A stretch of 64,000 nt of DNA from Flexilinea flocculi (GTDB taxonomy: Bacteria > Chloroflexota > Anaerolineae > Anaerolineales > Anaerolineaceae). Of this stretch, positions 61,118 through 64,000 are shown piece after piece. The first letter of the stretch is position 1; the number at the start of each line of letters is the position of its first letter. Below the pieces are notes generated by a model, which did not search any database, had not been told where the DNA came from, and was given only the letters and a program-made list of their open reading frames with translations. The position numbers and the translations under genes are program-made. Location: assembly GCF_001192795.1 (NCBI RefSeq), contig NZ_DF968181.1:396839-460838 (forward strand), in the 5' to 3' direction.

Positions 61118-62281
61118 ATGATGGATTTTGAGACGATCAAATCGTTGGAAGACCAACATTCTGTTGGTGTCTATAGTAAACGGCCAGTTGCCATCGTTCG
61201 CGGAAAAGGCGCACATCTTTTTGATGTGAACGGACGAGAGTATATCGATTGTGTCGGCGGACAAGGAGCTGCGAATCTTGGCCATGCCAATCCGAAGATT
61301 GCTGCAGCCATTGCTGCCCAGGCTGAACGATTGATTGGTCTTCCTGAGATGTTCTATAATGACACCCGAGCGGAATTAATGGATCGGCTCTGCAATCTGA
61401 CAGGGATGGAAAGTATCTTCTTTTGTAATTCCGGGACTGAGGCGGTTGAAGCGGCGCTAAAGTTCAGTAAAGTCATCACAGGGCGCAAAGAAATTGTCGC
61501 GACTGTCCGCGGTTTCCATGGCCGTTCCATGGGATCGCTTTCTGCAACCTGGGAAAAACGTTATCGTGAACCTTTTGAACCGCTTGTTCCTGGTTTCAGC
61601 CATATACCATACAATGATGTGGACGCGTTGGATAGTGCAATCACTGATCAAACGGCGGCTTTCATTGTAGAAATTGTACAGGGAGAAGGTGGTATCCGTC
61701 CCGGTTCTCCTGAATATTTTCATGCAGCCGAGAAGATCTGCAAAGAGCGCGGCGCTTTACTCATTATCGATGAGGTTCAATCGGGATTTGGACGAACTGG
61801 ACGCTGGTACGCTCATCAGCATTATGATCTGAAACCGGATCTGCTGACTTCTGCTAAAAGTCTTGGCGGTGGCATTCCATTCGGCGCGGTGATGCTGCGT
61901 AAAGGATTCGATAAGTTGCCAACTGCTGTTCATGGATCTACTTTTGGGGGGAATCCGATTGCTTGTGCCGCGTCTTTAGCTGCGATTGATTTTATTGAAG
62001 AGGAACATTTGATTGAAAAAACGGCTGAAAATGGTGCCTGGTTTCTTAATGCGCTGCGTGAAATAGAATCGCCGCTGATTCGTGAGGTACGCGGTCTGGG
62101 ATTAATGATCGGCATGGAGTTGAAACAGAAAACAGCTCCGTATATCGCGCAACTGACTGAGCGCGGTATCCTGGTTTTGACAGCCGGTATGACGGTAATG
62201 AGATTCCTGCCGCCGTTAGTAATTGAGCGCAGTGATCTCGAGATTGTAGTTAAAAATGTAAAAGAGGTCCTTCAAGCATAG
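61118..62281 (+). CDS. Class III aminotransferase, acetylornithine/LysJ-like
   Basis: 387-residue PLP enzyme. Family marks: VRGKGAHLFDVNGREYIDCVGG, ANLGHANP, FFCNSGTEAVEAALKF, VRGFHGRSMGSLSATW, IVEIVQGEGGIRPG, LLIIDEVQSGFGRTGRW, SAKSLGGGIPFGAV (Schiff-base Lys) and HGSTFGGNPIACAASLA. The beginning (HSVGVYSKRPVAIVRGKG) and QGEGG context are closest to the [LysW]-aminoadipate semialdehyde aminotransferases of the LysW-carrier lysine route, but plain ArgD cannot be excluded. Start at ATG 61118 with GGGAG eight bases upstream. No other lysine or arginine genes are adjacent. Confidence 0.9.
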   Translation: MMDFETIKSLEDQHSVGVYSKRPVAIVRGKGAHLFDVNGREYIDCVGGQGAANLGHANPKIAAAIAAQAERLIGLPEMFYNDTRAELMDRLCNLTGMESIFFCNSGTEAVEAALKFSKVITGRKEIVATVRGFHGRSMGSLSATWEKRYREPFEPLVPGFSHIPYNDVDALDSAITDQTAAFIVEIVQGEGGIRPGSPEYFHAAEKICKERGALLIIDEVQSGFGRTGRWYAHQHYDLKPDLLTSAKSLGGGIPFGAVMLRKGFDKLPTAVHGSTFGGNPIACAASLAAIDFIEEEHLIEKTAENGAWFLNALREIESPLIREVRGLGLMIGMELKQKTAPYIAQLTERGILVLTAGMTVMRFLPPLVIERSDLEIVVKNVKEVLQA

Positions 62282-62376
62282 ATGATCCCTTTTATAAGAG
62301 ATATCGATTTGAAACCAGAAATGTGAATTCCTGGTTGTAGTGTTGTTTTTGCCCGTATGATTCGGAAGGTAAGCTA

Positions 62377-64000
62377 GGGGTTGTTCCATATTATGCAAGT
62401 TGTGGAATAGCCCCATTTTTTCTTCCAAAATTAATGAAAATATTGAACTTGCACAGGATTAAAATCCAATCTAAAAATTGCGACAAAAAATCTCTTAGCC
62501 TTTTAGCTAAGTTCAGAACTACAAAATACAGAGCAATCATGACCTTGCATGTATGTTCAGTCTTTCCTTTGATACAATCCATTCCATAGAACCGTTTCCC
62601 TTCACCAAATTTGCCTTCAACAGCATTCCGTTTTCTGGAATCCATTTGGGCAATTTTTCTTTCCGCTTTCTCCTGATTGACCTGTTTTCTGCCAAGTTTT
62701 GGCCCACTCAGTCGTATTCCTAATTCAGCACATTTTCGCCGGTTTTCTTTTGTTCGATAGATTTGATCTGCCAGAACAGCTTCCGGATAATGCCCCGTGC
62801 GAAGTTTATACGCTTCTATCTGTGACCAAAGGTCTTCACTTTCATTGTAGGAATCGAATTGGACGCGATCCAAATATGAATACCCATCAATTACGCTGAT
62901 CGATATCTTTGCTCCGAATTCTGTTTTATTTTTTGCTTTTCCCCGGACAATCGGACGAATGTATGGCTGTGAAATGCTGACAATCCGGTTTTCGACATTA
63001 TGCTTTTTTGCGCGATACATTTCCTCCTGTTGTTGATATACCAGACGAGTTGTCTCCAATTCCCTTTTTTGTTTCTCACTCAATAATTCAATTAAACCCG
63101 GCTCTTTTTCCAGCATCTGATCGATAGTTTTGAAATTCCTCCTGACATAGCCGATTTGTGCTTTTATTGCATTTCGGATCGCTCTTTGACTTGGATTCCG
63201 GTTCTTTGCAAACATCAAATACTTTTTTCGGGCAGTTTTTCGATAAGTCCTTGGTTTCTTTTTCCGTTCGCTGCTTCCAGCATACATGATGTCGATGATT
63301 TTTTCCTGCTTTTCCCTTCCTTCATTCAATAGATCGGTATCTTTCGGATATCGTATATCGGAGGGTACGCAAGTTGCATCAATTATCAGTTCGCCCTTGT
63401 TGTCACCTTTTCTCTCATCATCGCTCTTTTTTCCAGCCGTATTTGAATTTTCTCCGGGACGTCCGATTTCCTCAATCAGTCCCATAATCATCCCCAGATC
63501 GATCCTGTCTCGCCATTTGCTCAACATACTGTAACTGAATGGCAGCTCAAATTCAAACCTTTCCAACCCGATAAAGTATTGTAAGTACGGACTTTCCACA
63601 ATTGCTTCTATCGTTTTCCGATCTGACAAATCCATCATTCGCTGGATTATCAACGTCCCCAATCCCATTCTTACCGGATGCGCTGTGTGCCGGGATTTCT
63701 CAGAAAATTGTTTGGCATATTCTTTTTCAAAACTATCCCATGGGATGATTTCTGCTAATCTTACCCATCGGTTTTCCGGATTTAAATTCCGATCGAATTG
63801 ATACCACTGAGCGGTTTTACACAAATCTTGCTGTTGATTCTTTCGCAGATACATCGGCTTTTCTTTCTGATTGATGCAAGGTTTTTTGGTTCTTTTTGCT
63901 TTTTTCCGTGCACTAATTGTATCAGAAAGATCCTTTTTTATCCAATTTTACTCGTAGTTTTATGCCATCCTTAACAAATATTTCCTTTAGGAACAACCCC
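62377..64000 (-). mobile_element. IS5-superfamily insertion sequence
   Basis: Terminal inverted repeats GGGGTTGTTCC (62377-62387) and GGAACAACCCC (63990-64000) bound 1624 bases with one transposase gene. The left end is preceded by CTA; the right flank is outside the window, so the target duplication cannot be read. The left end is four bases from the transposase stop. It appears intact. Confidence 0.9.
62391..63854 (-). CDS. IS5/IS1182-type transposase
   Basis: 487-residue DDE transposase. N-terminal DUF772-like domain (HPVRMGLGTLIIQRMMDLSDR, ESPYLQYFIGLERFEFELPF, SYSMLSKWRDRI); DDE residues in LIIDATCVPSDIRYP (Asp), EAVLADQIYRTKENR (Asp) and RNAVEGKFGEGKRFYG (Glu). A long Lys/Arg-rich insertion (about 190-290) sits between the first and second Asp. 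Length and insertion are nearer to IS1182-like elements than to the 326-residue IS5 type. The frame is uninterrupted, so it may be active. It shows no visible link (ends or duplication length) with the small palindromic repeats. Confidence 0.92.
   Translation of the reverse strand: MYLRKNQQQDLCKTAQWYQFDRNLNPENRWVRLAEIIPWDSFEKEYAKQFSEKSRHTAHPVRMGLGTLIIQRMMDLSDRKTIEAIVESPYLQYFIGLERFEFELPFSYSMLSKWRDRIDLGMIMGLIEEIGRPGENSNTAGKKSDDERKGDNKGELIIDATCVPSDIRYPKDTDLLNEGREKQEKIIDIMYAGSSERKKKPRTYRKTARKKYLMFAKNRNPSQRAIRNAIKAQIGYVRRNFKTIDQMLEKEPGLIELLSEKQKRELETTRLVYQQQEEMYRAKKHNVENRIVSISQPYIRPIVRGKAKNKTEFGAKISISVIDGYSYLDRVQFDSYNESEDLWSQIEAYKLRTGHYPEAVLADQIYRTKENRRKCAELGIRLSGPKLGRKQVNQEKAERKIAQMDSRKRNAVEGKFGEGKRFYGMDCIKGKTEHTCKVMIALYFVVLNLAKRLRDFLSQFLDWILILCKFNIFINFGRKNGAIPQLA

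Overview
The window reads as a chromosomal segment of a low-to-moderate GC, obligately anaerobic bacterium. Pointers are a flavodiiron protein (FprA type), a LysJ-like class III aminotransferase of the kind found in Chloroflexota and Thermus relatives, a phenylalanine T-box leader in front of pheST, lipoprotein signals and many membrane exporters. I favour an Anaerolineae-like Chloroflexota genome, but a Firmicutes-like host cannot be excluded from sequence alone. No phage, plasmid origin or CRISPR array is visible. One IS5-superfamily element closes the right edge.

Layout. 1-10.6 kb: Nei/Fpg-type glycosylase, EamA transporter, a 1092-residue multisensor HD-GYP protein, then an amino-acid type ABC cassette (lipoprotein, permease, ATPase with an extra C-terminal domain) and a GT-C membrane protein. 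11-18 kb: ECF sigma/anti-sigma pair, TetR regulator, extended SDR, a double-MerR regulator and an ABC-2 drug-type exporter. 18.4-26.6 kb: a family 5 solute-binding protein without signal peptide, a C45 acyltransferase/hydrolase, a nucleotidyltransferase, Lrp plus LysE exporter, a macro-HTH / AlkD / VWA operon and tRNA-Ser(CGA). 26.7-34.8 kb: a surface-sugar locus (GT2, Gfo/Idh oxidoreductase, DegT aminotransferase, SDR, metallophosphoesterase, ATP-grasp, deacetylase-like, LpxD-like acyltransferase), the last five with start/stop overlaps or a 3-base gap. 34.9-46.5 kb: RNHCP protein and FprA, small membrane protein, endonuclease III, a large secreted protein with three Cys-rich repeats, radical SAM protein, pheST with T-box, orphan FAD-binding subunit. 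46.8-64 kb: MarR with a heterodimeric ABC exporter, YfhO-like protein, nadE, a lipoprotein, phosphohexomutase, TatD, LysJ-like aminotransferase, IS element.

The most striking feature is not a gene. Most intergenic gaps carry a copy or remnant of one palindromic repeat family: ends resembling CAGCAATTCGAAATAT in inverted orientation, about 120-126 bases when full length with a central GC-capped hairpin, about 70-80 bases when the hairpin is absent. Two copies are flanked by perfect 9-base direct repeats, one by an 8/9 match and one composite copy by a 7/9 match, so I interpret the family as a non-autonomous (MITE-like) element. Hairpin stems differ in sequence from copy to copy but stay paired. 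A second repeat with CCTGTCATTGCGAG ends is nested inside two of these elements. Several starts and stops of genes lie within or next to the repeats, which corrects a number of naive gene starts.

All functional names come from reading motifs by eye; no database search was possible.
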